Source: a virus
DNA length: 20,128 bases
Direction: 5' to 3' (one strand)
Virus record (IMG/VR): IMGVR_UViG_3300044948_001003
Span: 1 to 20,128 of that record
Part shown: piece by piece, positions 1-6,595 of the stretch
How positions within the stretch are numbered: the first letter of the stretch is position 1
Layout: the number at the start of each line of letters is the position of its first letter
Position numbers and translations under genes: made by a program
The notes under the pieces: generated by a model
The model's input: the letters and a program-made list of their open reading frames with translations, nothing else
Databases searched by the model: none
Told to the model about the DNA's origin: nothing

Positions 1-663
1 GGCGTCGCCCTGGTGGGTCTGGAACCCGGCACTTTGCAGATTCTGGAGCCGGGTGAGGACGTCAAATTCTCGCAGCCAGCCGACGTCGGTGCGTCCTACG
101 GCGAGTTCCTGCGCATGCAGTTCCGGGCCGTGGCCGCCGCCATGGGCGTGACCTATGAGCAGTTGACCGGCGACCTCACCCAGGTCAATTACTCCTCGAT
201 CCGGGCCGGGCTCCTCGAGTTTCGCCGCCGCTGCGAGGCCATCCAGCACGGCGTGATCGTGCATCAGTTATGCCGGCCGATCTGGTCGGCTTGGATGGAG
301 CAGGCGGTGCTGTCGGGCGCGCTGAAATTGCCCGGCTATGCGAAACGTCGGCGTGAATATCTGGCCTGCAAATGGATCCCGCAGGGCTGGCAGTGGGTCG
401 ATCCGCAGAAGGAATTCAATGCCATGGTCACCGCCATCCGCGCCGGGCTGCTGTCCCGCTCGGAGGCGATTTCCTCCTTCGGCTACGACGCCGAGGACAT
501 CGATCGGGAGATTGCGGCGGACAACGCACGGGCGGATGCCTTGGGTCTGGTGTTCGAGTCCGACCCCCGGCACGACCAGCCCACCGCCGTCATGCCCGCC
601 AGGAATACACCGGCAGAAGCTACACCTGCCGATCCGGCGACCGATCCGACTTCCCTGATCTGA
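1..663 (+). CDS. Portal protein, lambda gpB family, C-terminal part (5' truncated by window)
   Basis: The reading frame is open from the first base, so this is the C-terminal ~220 residues of a longer protein (the family is usually about 500 residues). The portal is the dodecameric ring at the head vertex through which DNA is packaged and to which the tail attaches. What shows it is the family signature LEPGTLQILEPGED, then SQPADVGASYGEFLRMQFRA, then VTYEQLTGDL, then NYSSIRAGLLEFRRR, all in the order known for Phage_portal_2 proteins (recalled from family knowledge). The last ~40 residues are Pro/Ala/Thr-rich and probably disordered. The next gene, the capsid protease, starts 12 bases after the stop, as expected for the lambda order B-C-D-E. 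The GTG at position 13 is only the first start-like codon in the window, not a likely true start. Confidence 0.93.
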   Translation, partial: GVALVGLEPGTLQILEPGEDVKFSQPADVGASYGEFLRMQFRAVAAAMGVTYEQLTGDLTQVNYSSIRAGLLEFRRRCEAIQHGVIVHQLCRPIWSAWMEQAVLSGALKLPGYAKRRREYLACKWIPQGWQWVDPQKEFNAMVTAIRAGLLSRSEAISSFGYDAEDIDREIAADNARADALGLVFESDPRHDQPTAVMPARNTPAEATPADPATDPTSLI

Positions 664-675
664 AAGGTCCATCCC

Positions 676-1926
676 ATGCTCTATCCGCACTTGGCGGGAC
701 GCCTCTTTGGCGTGCCGCTGCTGATCCATCGTACCAAGCTGGACGTGATTCTCTCGGTTATGGCTCCCCGGCTCGGTCTGGACGGCACGCTGCCACAAGC
801 GGCGCTGCCTTCCTCCCGGCCAGTCGCCTCGCCCACACCGGGTATCGCCATCCTGCCTATCCACGGTTCCCTGGTGCGCCGCACCCTGGGGATGGAGGCG
901 GAATCGGGGCTACTGAGTTACCAGGCGATTCAAATCGGACTGGCAGCAGCGCTTGCCGATCCGTCCGTTGCCGGCATTCTGCTCGATGTGGATTCGCCGG
1001 GCGGCGAAGCCGGCGGCGTGTTCGACCTAGCCGACCGTATTGCAGCGGCGGCCAAGGTGAAACCCGTCTGGGCCATCGCCAACGAGTCCGCCTTCTCGGC
1101 GGCCTATGCCTTGGCCAGCGCGGCCTCGCGTCTGGTAGTCACGCGCACGGCGGGCATCGGCTCGGTGGGCGTGATCGCGATGCACATCGACCAGTCCGGC
1201 CTGGATGCGAAGGCGGGGCTGCAGTACACGCCGATCATCGCTGGCGCCCACAAGAACGACCTCTCGCCGCATACCGCCATCACCGATGAGGCACGCGCCA
1301 TGTTGCAGGCTGAAGTGGACCGGCTCTATGGCCTCTTCATCGACACGGTGGTAAGCCACGGACGCCTGACTGCGGATGCCCTGCGCGCCACCGAGGCGGG
1401 CCTCTACTTTGGCGACGCCGCCGTGACGGCTGGACTGGCCGATGCCGTGGCCACCTTCGACGACACCCTGGCCGAGATGGCCGATTTCCTCACCCCTCGA
1501 ACCGTGCAGCGCCTTGCAAGCGCGCGGGCCGAGGCATTCGCTTCACCCCCGCCATCCACCGACAAGGAGATACACATGAATGGCCCCGTTTCTGACACCA
1601 CTTCTGATTCCGGAATCCCTGCCAGCACTGTTGTTGACAGGACTCCTTCTGCAACAGTGGCTGAACCGACCGCCACCGCCCTGAGTTATGCCGATGCCGT
1701 CGAAGTGGCTGAACTCTGCCAACTGGCTGGCGTGCCCGAGCGCACCGCGAGCTACCTCTCGGCCCAGACCCCTGTGGCCAACGTGCGCCGCACATTGCTG
1801 GCGCTGCGCGCCGACGGTCCCGAGATCGCATCCCACCTGACCCCTGAAGCCATGGCCGCGAAGCCGGAAGCCCTCAAGGACAACCCCCTCATCGCCCAGG
1901 CACGCGCTCGTGCCGGAAAGGACTGA
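676..1926 (+). CDS. S49/ClpP-type capsid maturation protease with scaffold domain (lambda gpC-like)
   Basis: This 416-residue protein combines an SppA-like serine protease with a scaffold tail, as lambda gpC does. It acts inside the prohead during capsid assembly, cutting the scaffold and portal. Residues ~55-265 are the protease. DSPGGEAGG (105-113) is the oxyanion-loop motif, and the nucleophile is probably Ser141 in AFSAAYALASAA. The catalytic Lys is probably Lys193, 52 residues later, the same spacing as I recall for Bacillus SppA (Ser147/Lys199). Residues ~266-300 are a linker, and 301-416 form an Ala/Thr-rich then helical scaffold-like part. The ATG at 676 is preceded by GAAAGG. A second strong start lies in frame at codon 301 (see the separate entry). 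It sits between the portal and the decoration protein, the standard position. Confidence 0.92.
   Translation: MLYPHLAGRLFGVPLLIHRTKLDVILSVMAPRLGLDGTLPQAALPSSRPVASPTPGIAILPIHGSLVRRTLGMEAESGLLSYQAIQIGLAAALADPSVAGILLDVDSPGGEAGGVFDLADRIAAAAKVKPVWAIANESAFSAAYALASAASRLVVTRTAGIGSVGVIAMHIDQSGLDAKAGLQYTPIIAGAHKNDLSPHTAITDEARAMLQAEVDRLYGLFIDTVVSHGRLTADALRATEAGLYFGDAAVTAGLADAVATFDDTLAEMADFLTPRTVQRLASARAEAFASPPPSTDKEIHMNGPVSDTTSDSGIPASTVVDRTPSATVAEPTATALSYADAVEVAELCQLAGVPERTASYLSAQTPVANVRRTLLALRADGPEIASHLTPEAMAAKPEALKDNPLIAQARARAGKD
1576..1926 (+). CDS. Nested scaffold protein from an internal in-frame start (lambda Nu3-like)
   Basis: Inside the protease gene, AAGGAG at 1564-1569 lies six bases before an in-frame ATG at 1576. 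This is a better ribosome binding site than the one at the gene's own start. Translation from here gives a 116-residue protein identical to the C-terminal part of the protease. In lambda the scaffold Nu3 is made in the same way, from the 3' end of gene C in the same frame. The sequence starts Ser/Thr-rich, then has a predicted helical segment from about full-length residue 336 to the end, fitting a scaffold that fills the prohead and is later degraded by the full-length protease. The site is seen directly; use of the start and the scaffold role are inferred from the lambda parallel. Confidence 0.75.
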   Translation: MNGPVSDTTSDSGIPASTVVDRTPSATVAEPTATALSYADAVEVAELCQLAGVPERTASYLSAQTPVANVRRTLLALRADGPEIASHLTPEAMAAKPEALKDNPLIAQARARAGKD

Positions 1927-1929
1927 CCC

Positions 1930-2316
1930 ATGCCGACCAAACCTGTATTCACCGAAGGCCTCAACCTGGGGGACCTCCTCAAGTACGAAGCCCCCAATCT
2001 GTATTCCCGCGACCAGGTCACCGTCGCCGCCGGCCAGGTCCTGGCTCTCGGCGCGGTCGTCGGTGTGATCACCGCCAGCTCCAAGGTCAAAGTAGTGGAT
2101 CCCTCTGCTACCGATGGTTCCGAGGTCGCCGCTGGCGTCCTGATCCAGGCGGTGAACGCCAACCTGGCCGACCGGGATGACGGGCTCATCGTCGCCCGCC
2201 ACGCCATCGTCGCTGACCACGCTCTGGTCTGGCCCACGGGCATCACCGTGGCCGAGAAAAAATCCGCCATCGCCCAACTCAAGGCGCTGGGCATCCTCGT
2301 TCGCAAAGGAATCTGA
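1930..2316 (+). CDS. Head decoration protein, lambda gpD family
   Basis: A 128-residue protein in the place of lambda gpD, between protease and major capsid protein. Decoration proteins bind as trimers on the outside of the expanded head and stabilise it against DNA pressure. Family features are the N-terminal EGLNLGDLLKYEAPNLYSRD region, then VTVAAGQVLALGAVVGVI, and AAGVLIQAVNA near residues 70-80, which match the general HDPD (PF02924) layout as I know it. It starts three bases after the protease stop, with GGAAAGGA just upstream overlapping the end of that gene. Length is close to the family's usual 110-130 residues. Expression should be high and tied to the capsid gene, which begins two bases after its stop. 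Confidence 0.88.
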   Translation: MPTKPVFTEGLNLGDLLKYEAPNLYSRDQVTVAAGQVLALGAVVGVITASSKVKVVDPSATDGSEVAAGVLIQAVNANLADRDDGLIVARHAIVADHALVWPTGITVAEKKSAIAQLKALGILVRKGI

Positions 2317-2318
2317 CC

Positions 2319-3326
2319 ATGCCCATGAACAATCCCTTCGACAACCCCGCGTTCTCCATGTCGGCGCTGTCCACCGCCATCAACATCCTGCCCAACAACT
2401 ATGGGCTGATGGACCAGATGAATTTGTTTCCGGCCAAGCCAGTGCGTTTCCGCCAGATCGCCATCGAGGAGAAGAACGGCGTCCTGAGCCTGTTGCCGAC
2501 GCTGCCGGTGGGCTCGCCTGGTACGGTGGGCGTGCGCGGCAAACGCAAGCTGCGTTCCTTCGCCATCCCCCATATCCCGCACGAGGACGTAGTGCTGCCG
2601 GAAGAAGTACAGGGCATCCGCGCCTTCGGCATGGAATCCGAGTTGCAGTCCATCTCCAACGTCATGGTCGAGCATCTGCAAACCATGCGGAACAAGCACG
2701 CCATCACCCTGGAACATCTGCGCATGGGCGCCTTGAAGGGCGTAATCCTGGATTCGGATGGTTCGATGCTCTACGACCTCTATGACGAATTCCAGATCAC
2801 GCCGAAGGTGGTGGACTTCAAGTTCAGCAACACCGACCTGGACGTGAAGAAGGTTTGTCTGGGGATCAAGCGCTATGTCTCCAAGAATCTGCAGGGCGAG
2901 TTCATGACCGGCATCCACTGCCTGGTCTCGTCCAGCTTCTTCGACGCGTTGACCGGACATGACAATGTGAAGGAGGCCTACAAGGACTGGCAGACCGGAC
3001 TGGCGCTGCGTTCTGACTTGCGCACGGGATTCACCTTCGCCGGCATGACCTTCGAGGAATACTTCGGCGAGGCATCGGATGGCACCACCACGCGCAGCTT
3101 CATCGGTGAGGACGAGGGCCACGCCTTCCCCCTGGGTACGGTGGACACCTTCGCCACCTACTTCGCGCCGGCGGATTTCAACGAGACGGTGAACACGCTC
3201 GGCCAGCCGCTCTATGCCAAGCAGGAGCCGCGCAAGTTCGATCGCGGCACCGATCTGCACACGCAGAGCAATCCGCTGCCCATGTGCCACCGCCCCGGGC
3301 TGCTAGTGAAGCTCACGATGTCTTGA
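2319..3326 (+). CDS. Major capsid protein, lambda gpE family
   Basis: A 335-residue protein, almost the length of lambda gpE (341). It is the shell subunit, HK97-like fold, forming the icosahedral head. Recognisable parts are the N-terminal NIYGLM-like segment NILPNNYGLMDQMNLFP, the IEEKNGVLSLLPT stretch, HIPHEDVVLPEEVQGIR at about residues 86-102, and the C-terminal YAKQEPRKFDRGTDLHTQSNPLPMCHRPGLLVKL, which is typical of PF03864 proteins. The start at 2319 has a second ATG two codons later; CAAAGGA upstream supports either. Its last 14 bases overlap the end of an opposite-strand gene, which is unusual for a capsid gene. Lambda FI has no counterpart in the space that follows. Confidence 0.94.
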   Translation: MPMNNPFDNPAFSMSALSTAINILPNNYGLMDQMNLFPAKPVRFRQIAIEEKNGVLSLLPTLPVGSPGTVGVRGKRKLRSFAIPHIPHEDVVLPEEVQGIRAFGMESELQSISNVMVEHLQTMRNKHAITLEHLRMGALKGVILDSDGSMLYDLYDEFQITPKVVDFKFSNTDLDVKKVCLGIKRYVSKNLQGEFMTGIHCLVSSSFFDALTGHDNVKEAYKDWQTGLALRSDLRTGFTFAGMTFEEYFGEASDGTTTRSFIGEDEGHAFPLGTVDTFATYFAPADFNETVNTLGQPLYAKQEPRKFDRGTDLHTQSNPLPMCHRPGLLVKLTMS

Positions 3327-3600
3327 GCGCTTTCTGACGCTCCTTGGTGTAGCGGTACCAGGGCTGCGGCGGGTCGCCAGCCATGAAGCGAGTGGCGGCG
3401 ATGAAGGTGTCGAGCAGGCACGGGTCGTAGTTGACCCCGTTCTGCCCGCACAACTGCTGAAACAGGACGTAGGGGTCTTGCCCCACAAGGTCCGTCGGTT
3501 GGTGGATGCCGACCTCGCGCAAATACCCGGCAACCGCCGGGCCGATGTTGGGGATGGCCTCCAGTACCAACGCGTCTGCCGCTGTCTTCGCTTTCTTCAT
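3313..3600 (-). CDS. Cdd1-like helix-hairpin-helix protein (probable moron)
   Basis: A 95-residue protein on the strand opposite to every other gene of the head and tail operon. The N-terminal half contains a helix-hairpin-helix motif (IPNIGPAVAGYLREVGI, residues ~16-32) followed by TDLVGQDPYVLFQQLC, and the C-terminal end has PWYRYTKER. This pattern matches the Cdd1 'pathogenicity locus' or mitomycin-resistance-related family as I recall it; the biochemical role of that family is not known to me, and DNA binding is inferred from the HhH motif. GGAGG lies nine bases before the ATG on the minus strand. It ends inside the last codons of the capsid gene and its start is 36 bases from the divergent FII-like gene. 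A separate promoter would have to lie within the FII-like gene; only a weak TATCAT (3637-3642, complement) is visible. Confidence 0.82.
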   Translation of the reverse strand: MKKAKTAADALVLEAIPNIGPAVAGYLREVGIHQPTDLVGQDPYVLFQQLCGQNGVNYDPCLLDTFIAATRFMAGDPPQPWYRYTKERQKALKTS

Positions 3601-3636
3601 GTTTTTGATCCTCCACCCCCTTCAGAACTGAGTGCA

Positions 3637-3921
3637 ATGATAGCCATCGAATCCCTGTATGACGCGGCGGCCCGGTCCGGAATGCTGACCCGCGCTGCAT
3701 TTGGAAGTACGGAGGTCATGGTCGACTTCCGTGCGCCCGATGAGGACGTGCTCGATGGCCTGGGTGTCTCGCGCAACTACAGCATCCGCTATCCCCTGAG
3801 CCGACTGCCGGCGCTTGCTGCCGGCGACACCCTGTGGATCTCCGGGCGCAGCTATCGCGTGCGGGAAATTACCGTGACGGGCGATGGCACCGAGGCCCGC
3901 GCCACACTGACTCGACTGTAA
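3637..3921 (+). CDS. Head-tail joining protein, lambda FII-like
   Basis: A 94-residue protein, close in size to lambda FII (117). It probably sits at the head-tail interface and completes the filled head. The N-terminus IESLYDAAARSG resembles the LFDAAIARA start of FII; the middle has a YPLSRLPALAAGDTLWISGRSYRVREI stretch comparable to the LRRGDTLTIGEENFWVDRV region of FII, a beta-rich pattern. I chose the ATG at 3637 because the frame upstream runs antisense through the Cdd1-like gene and has no family sequence. The ribosome binding site is weak (GAACTGAG only), possibly a result of the insertion just upstream. The family assignment rests on pattern and position rather than on a strong motif. 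Confidence 0.7.
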   Translation: MIAIESLYDAAARSGMLTRAAFGSTEVMVDFRAPDEDVLDGLGVSRNYSIRYPLSRLPALAAGDTLWISGRSYRVREITVTGDGTEARATLTRL

Positions 3922-3929
3922 AACTGACC

Positions 3930-4385
3930 ATGCCCAATTCGATCCGTGAGCAGATTCTGCAAGCGGTGACGGGACTTCTATTGCCCGTAGCAGCCGCAGA
4001 GGGTGCGCACCTTTTACGTTCGCCCTCGACCGGCATCCCACGCGAGCAGTCTCCGGCGCTCCTGGTGTTTCCCGAATCCGATGCCATCACCCAGCGCCCG
4101 AACGACCGCGTCGAGCGGCAGTTGGTCGTGCGCCTGGTAGCACTAGCGCGCGAAACCACAGGCGAAGCGCCGGAGACCATCGCCGACCGGCTGCTGGTGG
4201 CGGCACACGCGGCGCTGCTCGGTGGCGTGAACACCAACGCCAACTTCGGCGGCCTGTGTCTAGGCATCAAGGAACTGGATTGCGAGTGGGACGTGGAGGA
4301 CGCCGATGCACTTGCTGCCGCCATTCCGGCTCGCTACCAGATCACCTATCGCACCTTGGCCCACGACCTTGCCAGCCAGGGATGA
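3930..4385 (+). CDS. Tail terminator / minor tail protein (lambda U/Z position)
   Basis: A 151-residue protein between the FII-like gene and the tail tube, where lambda carries Z and U. Terminator proteins cap the tail tube and join it to the head. The sequence shows an N-terminal helix (REQILQAVTGLLLPVAAAEG), a strand region with ERQLVVRLVALARE, a second helix (ADRLLVAAHAALLGG) and a final YQITYRT strand, the alpha/beta order common to tail terminators and tail completion proteins. The ATG at 3930 lies eight bases after the previous stop; longer frames upstream overlap the FII-like gene and are not used. No single diagnostic motif is present, so the choice between U-like and Z-like is open. 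Confidence 0.6.
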   Translation: MPNSIREQILQAVTGLLLPVAAAEGAHLLRSPSTGIPREQSPALLVFPESDAITQRPNDRVERQLVVRLVALARETTGEAPETIADRLLVAAHAALLGGVNTNANFGGLCLGIKELDCEWDVEDADALAAAIPARYQITYRTLAHDLASQG

Positions 4386-4388
4386 GCC

Positions 4389-4622
4389 ATGCCCATCGTT
4401 GAACTTCTGAAACCCCACACCCACGCCGGTCGCGACTACCAGCCGCGTGACCGCATCGAACTCGATACGGTACTGGCCCGCTGGCTAGTGGATGCCGGTG
4501 TCGCGCTTCCGGTCCTGGTTGGTGATGCGAACAGATCACCGCACACCCGTCGAAGGGTGTCATCCATCCGCACGCCACCGCCTATTACCCCAACCCATCC
4601 ATCCGAGGAGACCGCTTCATGA
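4389..4622 (+). CDS. Small DUF7210-like phage protein
   Basis: A 77-residue protein starting four bases after the preceding gene. The first half, VELLKPHTHAGRDYQPRDRIELD followed by ARWLVDAGVA, matches the short DUF7210-type proteins that I recall next to tail tube genes in proteobacterial prophages. These have no known function. The second half (from about residue 45) is rich in Arg, Pro, Thr and Ser and looks disordered. Its stop overlaps the start of the tail tube gene (ATGA at 4619-4622), so the two are probably translationally coupled. GAGGAGA at the end of this gene serves as the tail tube's ribosome binding site. Confidence 0.65.
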   Translation: MPIVELLKPHTHAGRDYQPRDRIELDTVLARWLVDAGVALPVLVGDANRSPHTRRRVSSIRTPPPITPTHPSEETAS

Positions 4623-5374
4623 GTACCTATGCATCCTTCCAGGGTCGCGTCTATCTGGGCAAGCGTGACGTCGCCGGCAATCCGGTCGAAGTCCGTTCGC
4701 CCGGCAACGTGGCGGAATTGAAACTCGCCCTCAAGACCGAGGTGCTGGAGCACTACGAGTCGCAATCCGGCCAGCGCTCGCTCGATCACCGCATGGTGAA
4801 GTCCAAGTCAGCCAGCGTGAACCTCACCATCGAGGAATTCACCCCAGAAAATCTGGCTCTCGCCCTGTACGGCACTTCCGTCCTGGGCAGCAGCGGCACT
4901 GTCACCGACGAACCAGTGGGTGGCGCGGCACCAGTGATTGGCGACCGCTACTTCCTGGCCCACCCCAAGGTATCCACCCTGGTGGTGCAGGACAGCGCAG
5001 CCACGCCCGCGACCCTGACCCTGGGCACGCATTACACGGCGGATACCGATTTCGGTGCCGTCCAGTTTCTGGACATCACCGGCCTGACCGCTCCCTTCAA
5101 GGCCAGCTACGCCTTCGGGGTAGTGACCGAGATCGGCCTCTTCACGCAGCCTCTGCCGGAACGCTTCCTTCGTCTCGAAGGCGTGAACACGGCGGCGGGC
5201 AATGCCCGGGTGCTGGTCGAACTCTATCGAGTGGCGTTCGACCCGCTGAAAGAGTTGGCGTTGATCTCCAACGACTACAACAAGTTCGAACTGGAGGGCT
5301 CGCTGCTGGCGGATGCCTCGAAACCCTACGACGCGGTGCTTGGCCAGTTCGGCAAGATCGTTCAGATCGGGTGA
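4619..5374 (+). CDS. Major tail tube protein
   Basis: A 251-residue protein that should polymerise as stacked hexameric rings to form the tail tube. Visible features are the N-terminal ASFQGRVYLGKRDVAGNP strand pair, a central SQSGQRSLDHRMVKSKSASVNLTIEEFTPENLALALYG block, and a C-terminal LPERFLRLEGVNTA...VELYRVAFDPLKELALISNDYNKFELEGSLLAD stretch; the last pattern (beta strands around a conserved FELEG) is typical of siphovirus tube proteins. An inserted, probably Ig-like or loop domain lies at about residues 90-160. GAGGAGA is well placed before the ATG. It sits directly before the tail chaperone pair, the standard position. I am confident of the role, less so of the exact family. Confidence 0.82.
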   Translation: MSTYASFQGRVYLGKRDVAGNPVEVRSPGNVAELKLALKTEVLEHYESQSGQRSLDHRMVKSKSASVNLTIEEFTPENLALALYGTSVLGSSGTVTDEPVGGAAPVIGDRYFLAHPKVSTLVVQDSAATPATLTLGTHYTADTDFGAVQFLDITGLTAPFKASYAFGVVTEIGLFTQPLPERFLRLEGVNTAAGNARVLVELYRVAFDPLKELALISNDYNKFELEGSLLADASKPYDAVLGQFGKIVQIG

Positions 5375-5379
5375 CCACC

Positions 5380-5787
5380 ATGAGCCTGGAAACCTTTGTG
5401 CCCGAGCCGGTCATCGTCGAGATTGCCGGCGAGACGTTGGCGATCGCCCCCTTGAAGGTAGGCGAATTGCCGACCTTCATACGCGCCATCCGCCCCTTCG
5501 CCCAGCATCTGACCCAGGACGTGGACTGGCTCGTCCTGTTCGGTGAGCGCGGAGAGGATCTGGTTTCCGCGCTGGCGGTGGCCATCCGCAAGCCGCGCGA
5601 GTGGGTGGCGGCGCGGGAACTGGATGAGGCGATTCGTTTGAGCGAGGCGGTGTTCGAGGTCAATGCGGATTTTTTTATCCAGCGCCTGGCCCCGGTGCTG
5701 GCTCGGGTGGCGAGCCGGGTGGAGACGATTGGGGCGCGCTTCTCCAACGCCTCGTCAAACACGGGCACCACTACCCCGAAGTCCTGA
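5380..5787 (+). CDS. Tail assembly chaperone, short form (gpG-like)
   Basis: The zero-frame product is 135 residues from the ATG at 5380 (138 from the GTG at 5371, which overlaps the tail tube stop). I prefer 5380 because GGTG lies six bases upstream. It is the short chaperone that coats the tape measure protein before tube assembly. Residues 1-60 read as beta strand then helix (VEIAGETLAIAPLKVGELPTF), similar to the N-terminal part of chaperones in Mu-like and lambda-like phages. At codons 98-99 the ribosome meets T TTT TTT (5670-5676), and without slipping it ends in a Thr/Ser-rich tail (SNASSNTGTTTPKS). Position between tail tube and tape measure is the standard one for G/GT pairs. Confidence 0.8.
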   Translation: MSLETFVPEPVIVEIAGETLAIAPLKVGELPTFIRAIRPFAQHLTQDVDWLVLFGERGEDLVSALAVAIRKPREWVAARELDEAIRLSEAVFEVNADFFIQRLAPVLARVASRVETIGARFSNASSNTGTTTPKS

Positions 5788-5936
5788 ACTACACGGTGGC
5801 TCAGGTGCGCGCGTTCAGCGAAGCGATCGAACGCAGCGAAAGCCTGGCACTCGCCGCCCAGTTCGCACTGCTGGTAACTGCTGCGCGTGGCGGCAACAGC
5901 GAAATCAAATCCCTCCTGCGTGAACTCAAGCCATGA
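5380..5936 (+). CDS. Tail assembly chaperone, frameshifted long form (gpGT-like)
   Basis: A -1 shift at 5670-5676 joins 99 zero-frame codons (5380-5676) to 86 codons in the -1 frame (read from 5676, stop TGA at 5934-5936), giving 185 residues. Read in the new frame, the junction is a Gly/Pro-rich linker (YPAPGPGAGSGGEPGG), then a well-formed domain: WGALLQRLVKHGHHYPEVLNY, TVAQVRAFSEAIER, ALAAQFALLVTAARGG and a final LLRELKP. This second domain is coding-like, has no start of its own and would be lost without frameshifting. In lambda the T domain binds the tube protein while G binds the tape measure. The stop overlaps the next gene's ATG (ATGA). The fusion is inferred from sequence, by analogy with many phages. 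Confidence 0.8.
5670..5676 (+). other. Slippery heptamer for -1 programmed frameshifting
   Basis: Seven T residues lie in phase as T TTT TTT relative to the chaperone frame (codons GAT TTT TTT ATC), the canonical X XXY YYZ form. It is the only such heptamer in the overlap between the two frames and sits where the coding character passes from the zero frame to the -1 frame. Confidence 0.82.
5679..5701 (+). promoter_or_regulatory. Candidate frameshift-stimulating hairpin
   Basis: CCAGCGCC (5679-5686) can pair with GGTGCTGG (5694-5701): eight pairs including one G-U, with a seven-base loop. It begins only two bases after the slippery site, shorter than the usual five to nine, so the lower pairs may need to melt. 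A competing stem of similar strength, CTGGCTCG (5698-5705) with CGAGCCGG (5711-5718), lies just downstream. Confidence 0.45.
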
Positions 5937-6595
5937 AGTTGTCGCTGACCACCTCCGGCCTGCTCGACCCGAAGCGGCTCGATAGCTGGGTGCCGGAAAA
6001 GCGTCGAGCGATCCGCAAAGCCGTCGAGTCCGCCATGAAAACCACCGGCAAGGAAATGGCCGACGCCGCGCGCAGCCGAATGCAATCAGCGTTCAAGGTG
6101 AAGAGGGCAGGATTTTTGAAGTCGATGCGTGCGAAGGTCTATGCCGGCAGCCCGGAGCGGTTCCCGGCGCTCCTCATCGGCTCGAAGATTGCCTGGCTGG
6201 GTCTGCACATGAAGGGCGGCACCATCACCGGCAAGCGCGGCAAGCTGCTGATCCCGCTGTTGCCCGAGCACCAGCGAATCGGCCGCCGCGCCTTCAAGCG
6301 CGTCATCGACGGGCTGATGCGCGCCGGGAACGCCTTCTTCATCGAGCGCAACGGCAAGCTGATCTTGATGGCCGAGAACATCAAGGACAACACGGCCGAG
6401 TTACGCCGCTTCAAGCGCGCCGAACGCGATCGCACCGGTGCAAAAACCATCAAGCGAGGCCAGGAAATCCCGATTGCTGTGCTGCTGCCGAGCGTGACCC
6501 TGCGCGGTCGCTTCGATCTGCCCGGCATCGTGCGCGCGCAACTACCAAAGTTGGCAACGAACATCCTGCAACAACTGAACACTCATGGCCTCTGA
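5933..6595 (+). CDS. DUF6441-like phage tail-region protein
   Basis: A 220-residue basic protein between the chaperone pair and the tape measure. The N-terminus LSLTTSGLLD followed by a helical, charged region (AIRKAVESAMKTTGKEMADAARSRMQSAF, residues ~26-54) and repeated Lys/Arg clusters match the DUF6441-type proteins I recall from proteobacterial siphophages. Its function is unknown. The position suggests a tail completion or tape-measure-associated role. It starts at the ATGA overlap with the chaperone stop and its own end overlaps the tape measure start by 11 bases. No signal peptide or membrane segment is seen. Confidence 0.6.
   Translation: MKLSLTTSGLLDPKRLDSWVPEKRRAIRKAVESAMKTTGKEMADAARSRMQSAFKVKRAGFLKSMRAKVYAGSPERFPALLIGSKIAWLGLHMKGGTITGKRGKLLIPLLPEHQRIGRRAFKRVIDGLMRAGNAFFIERNGKLILMAENIKDNTAELRRFKRAERDRTGAKTIKRGQEIPIAVLLPSVTLRGRFDLPGIVRAQLPKLATNILQQLNTHGL

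Noticed and set aside
372-1289. A 305-codon open plus-strand frame across the portal/protease junction
   Set aside because: It overlaps two recognised genes in another frame, is rich in Arg/Gly/Pro/Ala as expected for an off-frame reading of GC-rich DNA, and has no family resemblance.
1752-3290. A 512-codon open minus-strand frame opposite the decoration and capsid genes
   Set aside because: The plus strand has clear gpD and gpE family proteins; the antisense frame is His/Arg/Gly-rich and is an effect of codon bias.
3637-3700. A promoter for the antisense Cdd1-like gene (TATCAT on the minus strand)
   Set aside because: No acceptable -35 element lies at the right distance, so I do not list it as a feature.
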